Source: Candidatus Pseudobacter hemicellulosilyticus
GTDB taxonomy: Bacteria > Bacteroidota > Bacteroidia > Chitinophagales > Chitinophagaceae
DNA length: 64,000 bases
Direction: 5' to 3'
Assembly: GCA_029202545.1 (NCBI GenBank)
Contig: CP119311.1
Span: forward strand, 5,642,001-5,706,000
Shown: positions 43,425 through 52,263 of the stretch, piece after piece
Position numbering within the stretch: the stretch's first letter is position 1
Layout of the letters: each line of letters starts with the position of its first letter
The notes under the pieces: model-generated
What the model saw: only the letters and a program-made list of their open reading frames with translations
What the model was told of the DNA's origin: nothing
The model's database searches: none
Made by a program: the position numbers and the translations under genes

Positions 43425-46196
43425 CTACCCGGTGGACCGCCGGGCTTTCTCGCTCCGCTTTTTATACCGCCAGCGGGCGCCTGCCAGCAGCAGACCGCCG
43501 GCCGCCGTAAGCCACCAGTAATAACGCCTGAGGCCCTTCTCCCCAAAATACACCGGCAGCAAATGGCCGCTGTATTGCAGGCCTGCCCAGTAATACGGCA
43601 ATTGCAGCTGGGGATTGCCGGCATGCGCTTCCAGCCATTGTTCCCGGCTGCGATGCAAGGCCAGGGCCGGATCATCCCCCGCTTCCAGGGCTTTATAAAA
43701 AAGCGCCATGATCTCCGTGGCCGCTTCATCATTCACATTCCATAGTCCGGACACTACCCCACCCGCTCCGGCAGCTGTGAAGCCGCGGCTGAGGCTGTTG
43801 ACGCCCTCCCCTTCCATCAGCAGGCCATCGGCCGTTCTGCAGGCGCCCAGCACCACCAGCGAGGGCGCAAATCGTTTGTAGCGGAGATCCGCCAGCAAAA
43901 AGGGACGGTCGTACAGCTGCAAATAAGGAAAGGAATCAAGGGAAGAAGACACGGCATGCGTGCCTATATGCAGCACAGTGAGGCTGTCCGCCAGTTGCCG
44001 GAAAGCCTGCCAGGTAGCCTTTTCATTGAAGTAGGCATGTCCTGCTCCTATCCGGTCCTTCAATAAAGCATATTCTTTCTCTACCGATAATACCGGCTGT
44101 GTGCTGCCCTTGCCACGGGATACAAAAAAGGCCGCCAGCTGCCCCTCCAGGTAGGGCTGCGTTTGCTGGCTGTACCAGGTTTGCAGCGCATAGGCCTGCG
44201 ACACAATTGCTTTCCGGAACAGGAAGGGCCATTGCCGGACATCGGCTTTGTAAGCCGGTTCGGTGACCAGTGCATCAAAAGGTAAGTAATTGAACACCCC
44301 GTCAGGAATAAGCATGTACCGGCGGCCAGGCTGCCATTGCGTATGGCCAAAGAGCAGGTCGTAGATAGCATGGGCGTCCCGGTAATACTCCTGCGGTTCA
44401 TTAAGCATGGCAGCAGCACCCTGTGTAAACCATCGCTGTAAAAAGGGAGGGATCAGCTGGCGCAGCGAGTCCCGGCCCGGCAGGCGAACGGTAGACCGCA
44501 GGCCATTCCTGTCCAGCTCCATCAGGTAGCTATAGGGTTGCCCTTCAAAAAACTCCAGGACAATAACATCAGCAGGTAACAGGCTATACCAGGTTTGCAG
44601 CAAGCCGGCATCAGGAAGGGCCGGTTCAGGCAGACCGGCAGCAGCCGTTAGCCGGATCTTTTTATTGAGCAGTGATAGTTCATATTCTGTAGCCTGCAGC
44701 AGGTTCCGCCATTTAGCAGGGGCATTGCCGGTGGCCAGCTCATGCTGGTAAGTAACAACGGCCTCGCGCAACCGATACTGGCGAAGGGCCAGTGTATCTG
44801 TCATAGGTATAGTGCCGGTTTTAAGGCGGGCCACTCTTTCTTCCATCAGGACCTGCGCTTTGGACAGCTCGGCAATCAGCAACAATTGCTGCTGGTAACG
44901 GGGTTGTCTGGTCCGTTCCCATTCCTGCCAGGCCAGCTGCATCGCTGCGGTAGCCCGCTCACGCAGCACCTGCAGGTCGCGTATCTTGGCGTCCGTGGAA
45001 TAAAACTCCCGGCGTAATTGTCGCGCCGCCCGAAAGACGGCCAGGTAATGCGCCAGCGCAGCATCCACATCCTGCAAGGCCGCCAGTGCCTCCGCTTTTC
45101 CTGCCAATGCATCCGCCAGGGTATTTTCTCCATACAATACACTATCCGGAGGCAGCTGCCTGATATTGCCCGGCAGCCAGTTGGGCATCAGCAGGCGGAG
45201 GGCCTGGTGATGGGCCTCCAGGGACTCTTTGTACCGGTGCATCTTCCCTAAAATTTCGCCCGACAAAACATTGACCTTGGCCTTTTCTCTTTGCCGGGTG
45301 GCCGGAAAATATTCTTCCAGGACCGACAGGGCAAATGCGGTCCTGCCCTCAGCCCGCTGCATATTGTTCTTTTGCAGTGCCAGTCGCACCTCCAGTTGCA
45401 GCGCCCCTGCATACCAGAGAGCGGTAGCATCCTCCATAGGGCCAAGCTGGTGAAAGGCATCCAGCCAGTCTAAAGCCTGCCGGCAAAGCAGGGCCGCCGT
45501 ATCATAGCGCTGCTGCTCCATCATTACGTCTGCATAGGTGCTCAGCAATAAACCATAAAGGGAAGATTTTCGGTTGACCAGCCGGATGCCCGACTGGCAG
45601 TAGCGGACTGCCCCTGCCAGATCGCCTTTCCAGCGGGCGCTGGTGGCCATATTGCTGTAGATAGCCGCTGTTTCCTGCCGGTTATTCTTTTTCTCCGCCA
45701 GGGCCAGGGCTTTCTGCTGGATATAGAGCGCGGTGTTATAGTCCGCCAGTCGCGTATAATTATTGCCCAATGGCTTCAGGACATAGTCCAGGTATTCATC
45801 GGGATTGGCCAGTGGCAGCGGGTAGGATTCATAGAACTGCACAGCCGCCTCATAGGCATTGATAGAGGCCAGGATATTGCCGGCCTGCAACTGGTGATAG
45901 CCTTGCAGGAGCAGGAGGTTGAACCAGGCTTCGCGTTCGGGATAGGTATAATAGCTGCGCCAGGCGGCCTGCTGCGTGGCCATGAGGAAATCCAGGTTAT
46001 TGGCCGGATCACTGTCCACATGGTCCAGGCGGGCATAGATCCAGTCGGCCAGGTTATCAGCCCGCTGGAATTCCTGTAATTTTTTCAGTAAAGCATCCGG
46101 GAGGCGGGCGCTGTCATTGGCCCGGCCGGTAAGGCCGGCCAGCAATAGGGTCATGCAACAAAAAAAGAGGATCGCTTTCCGGGTATACCGGGACAT
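43425..46196 (-). CDS. Second TPR-CHAT protease with signal peptide and membrane anchor
   Basis: This 923-residue protein repeats the plan of the first CHAT gene. It has a signal peptide (about 1-25, LLLAGLTGRA), TPR repeats (about 70-420, SINAYEAAVQFYE, ALYIQQKALALAEKK), a helical linker and a C-terminal CHAT domain with the histidine in LHIGTHAVS (H747) and the cysteine in VVLGACRTADG (C786), then GEGVNSLSRGFTAAGAGGVVSGLWNVND. A membrane span near the end (YYWWLTAAGGLLLAGA) with a basic tail places the protease outside the cytoplasm. It follows a PKD/barrel gene by 81 bp and ends 9 bp beyond the asparaginase terminator. Sequence similarity to the first CHAT protein is limited to motifs, so they are old paralogues. 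Confidence 0.88.
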   Translation of the reverse strand: MSRYTRKAILFFCCMTLLLAGLTGRANDSARLPDALLKKLQEFQRADNLADWIYARLDHVDSDPANNLDFLMATQQAAWRSYYTYPEREAWFNLLLLQGYHQLQAGNILASINAYEAAVQFYESYPLPLANPDEYLDYVLKPLGNNYTRLADYNTALYIQQKALALAEKKNNRQETAAIYSNMATSARWKGDLAGAVRYCQSGIRLVNRKSSLYGLLLSTYADVMMEQQRYDTAALLCRQALDWLDAFHQLGPMEDATALWYAGALQLEVRLALQKNNMQRAEGRTAFALSVLEEYFPATRQREKAKVNVLSGEILGKMHRYKESLEAHHQALRLLMPNWLPGNIRQLPPDSVLYGENTLADALAGKAEALAALQDVDAALAHYLAVFRAARQLRREFYSTDAKIRDLQVLRERATAAMQLAWQEWERTRQPRYQQQLLLIAELSKAQVLMEERVARLKTGTIPMTDTLALRQYRLREAVVTYQHELATGNAPAKWRNLLQATEYELSLLNKKIRLTAAAGLPEPALPDAGLLQTWYSLLPADVIVLEFFEGQPYSYLMELDRNGLRSTVRLPGRDSLRQLIPPFLQRWFTQGAAAMLNEPQEYYRDAHAIYDLLFGHTQWQPGRRYMLIPDGVFNYLPFDALVTEPAYKADVRQWPFLFRKAIVSQAYALQTWYSQQTQPYLEGQLAAFFVSRGKGSTQPVLSVEKEYALLKDRIGAGHAYFNEKATWQAFRQLADSLTVLHIGTHAVSSSLDSFPYLQLYDRPFLLADLRYKRFAPSLVVLGACRTADGLLMEGEGVNSLSRGFTAAGAGGVVSGLWNVNDEAATEIMALFYKALEAGDDPALALHRSREQWLEAHAGNPQLQLPYYWAGLQYSGHLLPVYFGEKGLRRYYWWLTAAGGLLLAGARWRYKKRSEKARRSTG

Positions 46197-46277
46197 CAGC
46201 CTTGGTTTTGCTGAAGGTACTGAAAATATGATTCAACAAAGCTGTTGAAGAAATGCTGTTGCGCTGAGCCGAACTGC

Positions 46278-48272
46278 TCAAAACTTCCAGCTGGCATAGA
46301 ACAGCAGCCGCTGCTGCCCGGGATTCATATATTGCAGGAAACGCACACCCAGCGCAGGTCCTACACGTACCCTGCCAAATTGTAGATCGGCAAAAAAAGC
46401 GCCCCGCCATTCGGCAAAGGCTTCGCTTTCCTTATCCATGGTGCCTTCCAGCAGCTGGCCTTCCCCAGTAGCGCCTGAGACCATGGCCTGCACCCTGCGC
46501 GAACGGGTCCTGCTGAACTCACCCGCCACCAGGGCGCCGGCGCCACCGGAAATAAACGAGTTAAAATTATAGCGAAGCTCCAGGGGTACCGCCTCAAAGG
46601 CAAAGACCTTCTCCCGCAGGTAGCTGTCGCTGTATTCCAGCTTATACCCTACCCCGTTGATCATGGTATCCCTGCCGGTTCGCCGGCCCAGGAAAGTTTC
46701 TGTTTCCTGGTAGCCCTGCAGGTACAGCTCCCACTGGAAATACTTTTTATAGGCCGAATACTCAGAAAGGGTAAAACCCAGTGTATAATTCTGCCGGCCC
46801 AGGTTTTTGAGGGTAGAACCCAGCGCTGTACCATATCCTACAATGACACCGGGTGATAGTCCTTTTTTAAATCGTCCCACCGACCGATTGGTATAAATAG
46901 GTTCGTTCTTATCAAAAATGATGGCCGCGCTGCTGCTGAACGCTTCCTTGCGCATGCCCTTGGTAAAGCTGAGCGTGTATTTCACGTAACCCATGGTGGA
47001 GTCCGGTTCTTCCACTCCCTCCTGCTGTGTGCCGGGCAGGTAAATATTTTTGAAGATGAAGCGGATACTGTCCCCCCTGACAATGGTATCAAAACAGCTC
47101 TGGTTGGGATAGGCTGTGGTACACCAGGTACAGGCCGGTTTGCGATCCGTGACCTGGATACTGGCACTGCTCAGCATACCGGGGATAGCCACGTCAATGG
47201 CTACCTGCTTTGCGGGTCCCTTGCCGGTATTCTGGAACTGGATCTTATACGTGTTCTCCCGGTTGCGGCCGGTGAGCCGGTAATTCAGTCTTTTATTCTT
47301 CAGCGTAAGGCGGTTGGGATCATGGGAAGCCACAATGGGCAGCTCCAGGTTGAACTTTTCCATCTCCAGCGCAGGGTCGTCAGGAATGAACAGGCCGGTA
47401 ATGGTCACCACCGCATTGGTGTCCTTGATCATCTCCGGCAGGGTGTTCAGGGACAGGAAAAGGAATTGTTCCGTTCCTGCGGTACCGGCTTCTATCCGCC
47501 AGACCTGGTGCTGGCGGAAGGGGTCCATTTCCATTTTAAGGGCCTGGCGCAATTGTTCCTTATCGGCTGCATAGGGATAGCTGCCGGCGCTGGCATGGAA
47601 AAAGCCTTTGCTGTCAGCAGTATGCTCGGCCAGCCAGGTTTCCGCAGCGGGCGCACAGGCAATCAGCGAATCAAAGCCGATCTTCCTTTCCGCATGGTAA
47701 GTACGGGTATCGGCCAGGTCAAAACTATTCTTTGCAAACTGTTTTTCGTTATAGAGCAGGAGGATGGAACCGCTGCCGGCAGTTCCTGATCCGGGCCTGT
47801 TGCGATAGCCTATCAGCAGCACCATATCCTCACCGGGTTTAGGCTGCTGACTGGACCGTATTTCCAGGGAGCCCGCGCCTTTGAAAAAAGCCGGTGTGGT
47901 ATTGGCGGCTATCAAAGATTTTTTCTTTTCCAGGCGCACCCGCTGGAGGCGGGTGGGCGGCTTCTTCCCGTCGTCATAATTGTTGGTGGCAAAGAGGCGC
48001 ACATCGTATTCGCCGGTATCCTTGTACTGGTGGACAGGCGTTCTGGCGAAACTGTAGCTGCCATCCCCAAACTCCCAGAAATAGGAATAGAAAGCTTCGG
48101 GAGCGCCGGCTATCTGGCGGAGCGGCCGCAGGACCGACTGGAAGCGGACCTGGTTGCTGTCGATCTCCGGATTGATCTGAGCGGGAATGGTATCACTCAA
48201 TTGACCATTCACGGACAATACCATCGAGAGCCCAATGAACGGCAGCAGTAGTAAGGGTATAATTTTCTTCAT
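46278..48272 (-). CDS. PKD-domain protein with C-terminal outer-membrane barrel-like region
   Basis: This 664-residue protein has a signal peptide (about 1-24, LSVNG), a PKD domain (about 45-115, YFWEFGDGSYSF ... GEYDVRLFATNNYDDG), a middle region with Ig/DUF11-like strands (YKIQFQNTGKGPAKQVAIDVAIPG) and a cysteine cluster (CTWCTTAYPNQSC), and a C-terminal set of amphipathic strands ending in an aromatic (LLFYASWKF) that resembles an outer-membrane barrel. The barrel part is inferred from the terminal F and alternating pattern. It precedes the second CHAT gene on the same strand and is separated from the upstream lipoprotein by a strong terminator. Confidence 0.75.
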   Translation of the reverse strand: MKKIIPLLLLPFIGLSMVLSVNGQLSDTIPAQINPEIDSNQVRFQSVLRPLRQIAGAPEAFYSYFWEFGDGSYSFARTPVHQYKDTGEYDVRLFATNNYDDGKKPPTRLQRVRLEKKKSLIAANTTPAFFKGAGSLEIRSSQQPKPGEDMVLLIGYRNRPGSGTAGSGSILLLYNEKQFAKNSFDLADTRTYHAERKIGFDSLIACAPAAETWLAEHTADSKGFFHASAGSYPYAADKEQLRQALKMEMDPFRQHQVWRIEAGTAGTEQFLFLSLNTLPEMIKDTNAVVTITGLFIPDDPALEMEKFNLELPIVASHDPNRLTLKNKRLNYRLTGRNRENTYKIQFQNTGKGPAKQVAIDVAIPGMLSSASIQVTDRKPACTWCTTAYPNQSCFDTIVRGDSIRFIFKNIYLPGTQQEGVEEPDSTMGYVKYTLSFTKGMRKEAFSSSAAIIFDKNEPIYTNRSVGRFKKGLSPGVIVGYGTALGSTLKNLGRQNYTLGFTLSEYSAYKKYFQWELYLQGYQETETFLGRRTGRDTMINGVGYKLEYSDSYLREKVFAFEAVPLELRYNFNSFISGGAGALVAGEFSRTRSRRVQAMVSGATGEGQLLEGTMDKESEAFAEWRGAFFADLQFGRVRVGPALGVRFLQYMNPGQQRLLFYASWKF

Positions 48273-48307
48273 AAAGACAATCGATGTTAAATGTACTGAT
48301 TTATCCC

Positions 48308-48350
48308 TTTAAAAAGACCCCGGACCGGCTTAAACCAGCCGGCCCGGGGT
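48308..48350 (-). terminator. Terminator of lipoprotein gene
   Basis: ACCCCGGACCGGCT (48317-48330) pairs with AGCCGGCCCGGGGT (48337-48350), 13 of 14 bases, loop TAAACC. On the minus strand it is followed by CTTTTTAAAG. It separates the lipoprotein gene from the PKD/barrel gene. Confidence 0.85.
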
Positions 48351-48386
48351 ACGGAACCTGATGTGCTATCAGAGGTGCGATCATTG

Positions 48387-49337
48387 TTACTGAACACTGG
48401 ACAGGAAAGCATCTACTTCAGCCTGTGTGGATCGTTTGACCGGACAATCCACGTGCATATTAGCGCTGATGGTGATGAGTTGGGAACCGAACTGGATATA
48501 CCCTTCGCTGTCCTTCCCGATGATCACCAGGTCCGCTTGCAGACCGACCGGTAAAGAGTTATAATAAGACTGGAACTTGTTAGCGGTGAAGTCGTACGGC
48601 AGGGTGATCACCGTTACAATATCCCGGAACACCAGCATCACCTGCAGATCACTCACGGCATTATCATCCTGGAAATCGGGCAGCACGGTGATGGTAGTCT
48701 TGGGGCGGGCGTCACTGTAGAACCGGTCGCAGTTCACCCAGGTAAAGCCGGGCAGGTTAAAAGAATAACTGTTGGGACCGTTGCCGAAGGGCGCATAGGG
48801 CGCGGGCACCCAGGTGAAGGGACTTTCGTAGGGCGAATCATTACCACCCTGCGGGCGTTCCCTTTTCTCCTGCACAAAGAGACCCATGTCCACATCATTC
48901 ATTACTTTAGGTACTTCCACTGCAATCTGTGCATCAGGCTGCATGTTCAGGGCTGCATCACCCTGGCGGGCCTTCACTTCCAGCTCACCGCCGGATTCCA
49001 GCAGCTGGCCGTTGGATTCCGTCATGACACCGGAGAACATCACATCTTTTTTACTGAGTATTTCCTTCAGGGTAACCGTTACAGTACCCGTAGCATAATT
49101 ACCATCACCTTTTACAAAGGCGTTGGCGGGAAAAACTATTTTGGTCCCTTTCTCGCCGGTAATGGTAAAACCTGTGGCGGCATCACCGGTAAAGGTCTGG
49201 GTAGGAACAGCGTGTCTGGCAAAGAAAGCATCTGCTTTTTCGTACAGGAGATTCTCGCCTCCCTTGTCTTTTTTGCAAGCGGATAAAGTGGCCAGTGCGG
49301 CAACAAGCATAGCGGCTGAAAATGCGGTACGTTTCAT
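48387..49337 (-). CDS. Predicted lipoprotein of second CHAT locus
   Basis: This 316-residue protein has a lipoprotein signal (ALATLSAC, C21) and a mature region of strand-rich sequence (TGFTITGEKGTKIVFPANAFV ... TVTVTLKEILSKKDVMFSGVMTESNGQLLESGGELEV) that reads like ZU5-type or Ig-type sandwich domains, then a Pro/Gly/Ser stretch. I do not recognise the family. It starts 171 bp from the divergent sigma gene start, which places it in the same divergent arrangement as the array and sigma in the first CHAT locus. It ends in its own terminator, so it may be controlled separately. Confidence 0.7.
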   Translation of the reverse strand: MKRTAFSAAMLVAALATLSACKKDKGGENLLYEKADAFFARHAVPTQTFTGDAATGFTITGEKGTKIVFPANAFVKGDGNYATGTVTVTLKEILSKKDVMFSGVMTESNGQLLESGGELEVKARQGDAALNMQPDAQIAVEVPKVMNDVDMGLFVQEKRERPQGGNDSPYESPFTWVPAPYAPFGNGPNSYSFNLPGFTWVNCDRFYSDARPKTTITVLPDFQDDNAVSDLQVMLVFRDIVTVITLPYDFTANKFQSYYNSLPVGLQADLVIIGKDSEGYIQFGSQLITISANMHVDCPVKRSTQAEVDAFLSSVQ

Positions 49338-49508
49338 AACATCAGTTTTTTTGTGGGCCTACTCTGTTGGGGCTTTTCGGCTTCCGCCCTTCAGAGATAT
49401 ATAAACCCACCCCTATTTTTGTTACCCCCTGTTCCGCAAGATTTTTTTATTTATTTTTATCCCTGTAGCCGGGGAGCCCTTGTGACATGGTTTTCATTCA
49501 TTTATAAA
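49338..49508. promoter_or_regulatory. Divergent region between lipoprotein and sigma genes
   Basis: A TATTTTTG box (49414-49421, plus strand) fits the -7 element and lies 87 bp before the TTG start of the sigma gene; this argues against the in-frame ATG at 49353, which would be upstream of the promoter. No clear minus-strand box is seen for the lipoprotein gene. Confidence 0.45.
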
Positions 49509-50087
49509 TTGTCAGCCATTTCTGCCAGCATTCATACCGACCAGCGATACGTGGAGGCCCTGCTCCGGAACGACGCCCTGCTTGTTCAGGAGATCTATGC
49601 CCGCTTTGCCGGCAACATCCGTAATTATATAATGGCCAACAGCGGCACTGAAGCCGATGCGGCAGATATTTTCCAGGAAGCCCTGGTGGATATTTACCGG
49701 CAGGCCCGGGAAAAGGACCTGCAGCTTACCTGTCCTTTTGAGCCCTTCCTGCTGCTGGTATGCCGGCGCAAATGGTTCAACGAGCTGAAAAAAAGAGGCC
49801 GGGAGCCGGTAACAAAATCAGTGGAGGACGTATCTATAGGAGAAGACGTGTTTGCGCTGGCCGAGCAATTACAGCAAAAGGACGAACGCATGCAGCTGTT
49901 CCTGGAATGTTTCCGCAACCTGGGCTCTTCCTGTAAGGAGATCATCCGGAAAACACTGGGCGGGGACGACCAGGAAAAGATTGCAGAAGAACTCAAAGTA
50001 ACCTATGGTTACCTGCGCAAGAAAAAAAGCGAATGCATGGCCGCGCTCACCAAAATGATCCATTCACAATTATCCAAAAGGCAGTAA
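49509..50087 (+). CDS. ECF-type sigma factor of second CHAT locus
   Basis: Start set at TTG 49509 (MSAISASIHTDQRY), giving 192 residues; the longer frame from 49353 encodes a hydrophobic non-conserved leader. Region 2 is seen as YVEALLRNDALLVQEIYARF ... GTEADAADIFQEALVDIY, and region 4 as FLECFRNLGSSCKEIIRKTLGG then EKIAEELKVTYGYLRKKKSEC. The layout resembles the sigma factor of the first CHAT locus (LGDKCRELLLL and LGSSCKEIIRK align). It is followed after 4 bp by the anti-sigma/TPR gene. Confidence 0.85.
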   Translation: MSAISASIHTDQRYVEALLRNDALLVQEIYARFAGNIRNYIMANSGTEADAADIFQEALVDIYRQAREKDLQLTCPFEPFLLLVCRRKWFNELKKRGREPVTKSVEDVSIGEDVFALAEQLQQKDERMQLFLECFRNLGSSCKEIIRKTLGGDDQEKIAEELKVTYGYLRKKKSECMAALTKMIHSQLSKRQ

Positions 50088-50091
50088 GGTT

Positions 50092-50826
50092 ATGAACCAA
50101 TACAGTACCGAAGACGTAGCGCGTTATGCCGAAGGGTTGATGGAACCCGGCGAGCAGGCTGCTTTTGAGCAGGCGCTGGCAACGGACGCCAGCCTGCAGG
50201 AAGCGCTGGACCTGTACCGGGAAGTGCAGCAGGGCCTGCAACAGCAATGGCATCCCGATGCGCAGGAAAAAGCCCTGCGCGCCACCCTGAAGGACCTGGG
50301 ACAGCAATATTTTACCGGTAAGACCGGCGGCCGCGTGGTTCGGATGAAGAACGCATTGCGTGCCGCAGTGGCCGTGGCCGCTGTAGCAATATTGGTGGTC
50401 TTTGTATGGCATCCCTGGCAAAAAGACCTCTACACACAATATGCAGATGCCAGTATGATCACTTCGGTGGAAAGGGGCGCTGATTCGGCCAGCCTGCTGC
50501 AAATGGCTACCAGGGCTTTCAATAAGCGGGACTATGCCGGGGCACTTCCCCTGCTGCAACAGACCCTTTTGCAGGAAGCCAATAATAGTTTTGTACAATA
50601 TTATTATGGTATAGCCCTGCTGGAAACCGGCAAAACAGCGGAGGCCCAACAAATTTTCACCAAACTGCACGAGGGCAACTCGGTCTTTAAATATGAAGCC
50701 ACTTTTTATATGGCGCTGAGCTACCTGAAAAATGGCGACCGCAGCAGCTGCCGCAGCTGGCTGCAGCAGATCCCTGCTGACGCCAGTAATTATGGTAAGG
50801 CCAAGGAGCTGCTGAAGAAATTATAA
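50092..50826 (+). CDS. Anti-sigma-like membrane protein with TPR domain (second locus)
   Basis: This 244-residue protein matches the layout of the first locus's anti-sigma/TPR gene: an N-terminal cytoplasmic region (STEDVARYAEGLMEPGEQAAFEQAL), one membrane span (about 88-107, RAAVAVAAVAILVVFVW) and an outer TPR region (about 130-240, RAFNKRDYAGALPLLQQTLLQ, VQYYYGIALLETGKTAEAQQIFTKL). It follows the sigma gene by 4 bp. Tentatively holds the sigma factor at the membrane. No terminator is obvious after it; the tandem repeat region begins 80 bp downstream. Confidence 0.75.
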   Translation: MNQYSTEDVARYAEGLMEPGEQAAFEQALATDASLQEALDLYREVQQGLQQQWHPDAQEKALRATLKDLGQQYFTGKTGGRVVRMKNALRAAVAVAAVAILVVFVWHPWQKDLYTQYADASMITSVERGADSASLLQMATRAFNKRDYAGALPLLQQTLLQEANNSFVQYYYGIALLETGKTAEAQQIFTKLHEGNSVFKYEATFYMALSYLKNGDRSSCRSWLQQIPADASNYGKAKELLKKL

Positions 50827-50905
50827 GGGACAAACCCAAAAGCTGCCGCAGGATCATACCGGCAGGACGCTGTCATTTGCTGCTGCACCGCTGTATCAAC
50901 CAGCA

Positions 50906-51161
50906 ATCCTGGCCGGTTATGTACTTAACTGACAGGTTGGCCAACCAGCTGTCACGTAACACCAACCACTCTTCCAGGTTAGCTATACCCCATTAAACAG
51001 TGATCAGTCTTAAACAATGCTGCAAGCGTACGTATCCTGGCCGATAATGTACTTAACTGACAGGTTGGTCAACCAGCTGTCACGTAACACCAACCACTCT
51101 TCCAGGTTGGCTATACCCCATTAAACAGTGATCAGTCTTAAACAATGCTGCAAGGGTACGT
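50906..51161. repeat. Two tandem 128-bp direct repeats
   Basis: Copy 1 (50906-51033) and copy 2 (51034-51161) differ at only a few positions (for example GTTATG versus ATAATG and TTGGCC versus TTGGTC). The first six bases of the unit recur once more at 51162-51167. Each unit holds a near-palindrome GACAGGTTGG..CAACCAGCTGTC and the phrase AACACCAACCACTC. The spacing and unit length do not fit a CRISPR array. Confidence 0.9.
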
Positions 51162-51169
51162 ATCCTGCT

Positions 51170-51711
51170 TTAACTTTTTCTTTGGTTGATTTTCTTCAGC
51201 CGCTTAGTTCCTGATCCTAAGTACTTCCCTTGCTGACTGTCTAAAATCGAAACTAATAATCCCGAATTCATAACAGGGTTTCTGCATGCCGGCGTTATTT
51301 TTGTTGTATTCATCCCGGCATTTTGGTCCAAAAACTTAAACGGGTTGAATATAAAATAGCAATTCTCATATCGCCCATTTTTTACAATCAATAACATAGG
51401 GGTAGCCGAAAGGCCGCCATTGGCAACAGCCATAATATCACGGACGTTCGAAGGCGGGTAGCTGGTGATGTGCCGGTGCAAAAAGGTTTTCCTGCGTTGG
51501 GAGAGGGCCAGCAAGGGGACAAAAAACCTGGATGAAGTCCTGCAGCGGAGCAGCGAGCGACGGGGATTTTTTGACGGGTCCCCGGTAAATGATAGGTATC
51601 GCCAACCAGCACCCGTTCTTTTTCAAGTATATGGTTCATAAAGACCTGGTTCCTAAAAATATCAGGGCTGGCAACAGCCTGACTTTCGTTACCATTAAGC
51701 CTTATCAATTA
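51170..51711 (-). other. Degenerate sequence without a supported gene
   Basis: Three overlapping frames of about 60-110 residues are open in this stretch, but none resembles SusC or any protein I know. It lies where the plug and barrel of the SusC gene would be expected after the STN fragment, so it is probably replaced or decayed DNA. Confidence 0.4.
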
Positions 51712-52038
51712 TTAAACCTTATCCTTTTTCCTGATCACTATGTATTTATCCACTATATGGAAAACCAGCGGTTGATTGGAGAGTAGCTTTTCCAGTACTT
51801 TTTCAATGGAGTGCTGCCGGATATTGATGGTCACTTTCCTGGACTGCAGCAGCAGATCACGGCTATACACAAAACGATAGCCAGTCTGTTTACGGATCAG
51901 CGAGAATACTGTTTCCAAAGATTCTTTGCTGCACTGGATGGAGATGGTGGCTTCCTGCCCCATGGCCCGGGAGGGAGCATGGAAGAACAGGTATCCGGCA
52001 AGACATAAGCACAAACAATACTTCTGTTGGAAGTTCAT
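51712..52038 (-). pseudogene. SusC-type receptor remnant: signal peptide and STN domain only
   Basis: This 108-codon frame encodes a signal peptide (about 1-28, SRAMGQ) and a complete STN domain (about 30-105, ISIQCSKESLETVFSLIRKQTGYRFVYS ... VEKVLEKLL-type helix, FHIVDKYIVIRKKD) and then stops. STN domains normally sit at the N-terminus of SusC or FecA-type receptors of over 1,000 residues. No plug, barrel or SusD gene follows. It sits next to an intact FecR/sigma pair, so it appears to be the truncated receptor of a decayed Sus locus. A free-standing STN protein with a signalling role is less likely but possible. Confidence 0.75.
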
Positions 52039-52059
52039 GGCCTGGTATGTTATTTTAAA

Positions 52060-52090
52060 GAAAGCCTGTTATAGAACATAACAGGCTTTC
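52060..52090. terminator. Perfect 13-bp hairpin between FecR and STN remnant
   Basis: GAAAGCCTGTTAT (52060-52072) pairs perfectly with ATAACAGGCTTTC (52078-52090), loop AGAAC. A short T/A run follows on the minus strand. It lies 22 bp upstream of the STN start, comparable with the hairpin between FecR and SusC at 17297-17327. Could be a processing or attenuation element. Confidence 0.6.
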
Positions 52091-52263
52091 AAACATCTTC
52101 CGGACATAGCCGGCAGTGCTAAAAAACCTGTTGGACAGGAGCGCACCGGGAATGCCGTGGATGCCGGGAATAATAGGAGGTTTAATGGAATGATAGTATT
52201 TGCTTAGGGGAGTTTGTAACTCTCGACTTGAACTTATGCAAAGGCGACGATGACAAAATTGTT

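Noticed and set aside
49353..49508. Upstream extension of the second CHAT-locus sigma factor
   Set aside because: It would be read from upstream of the -7 box at 49414-49421 and encodes a hydrophobic leader unlike sigma factors; the TTG at 49509 is preferred.
50906..51161. Possible CRISPR array
   Set aside because: Only two copies of a 128-bp unit in direct contact, with no spacer pattern and no cas genes nearby.
51388..51708. Possible continuation of SusC after the STN domain
   Set aside because: No plug, carboxypeptidase-regulatory or barrel motif in any of the three frames, even allowing frameshifts.
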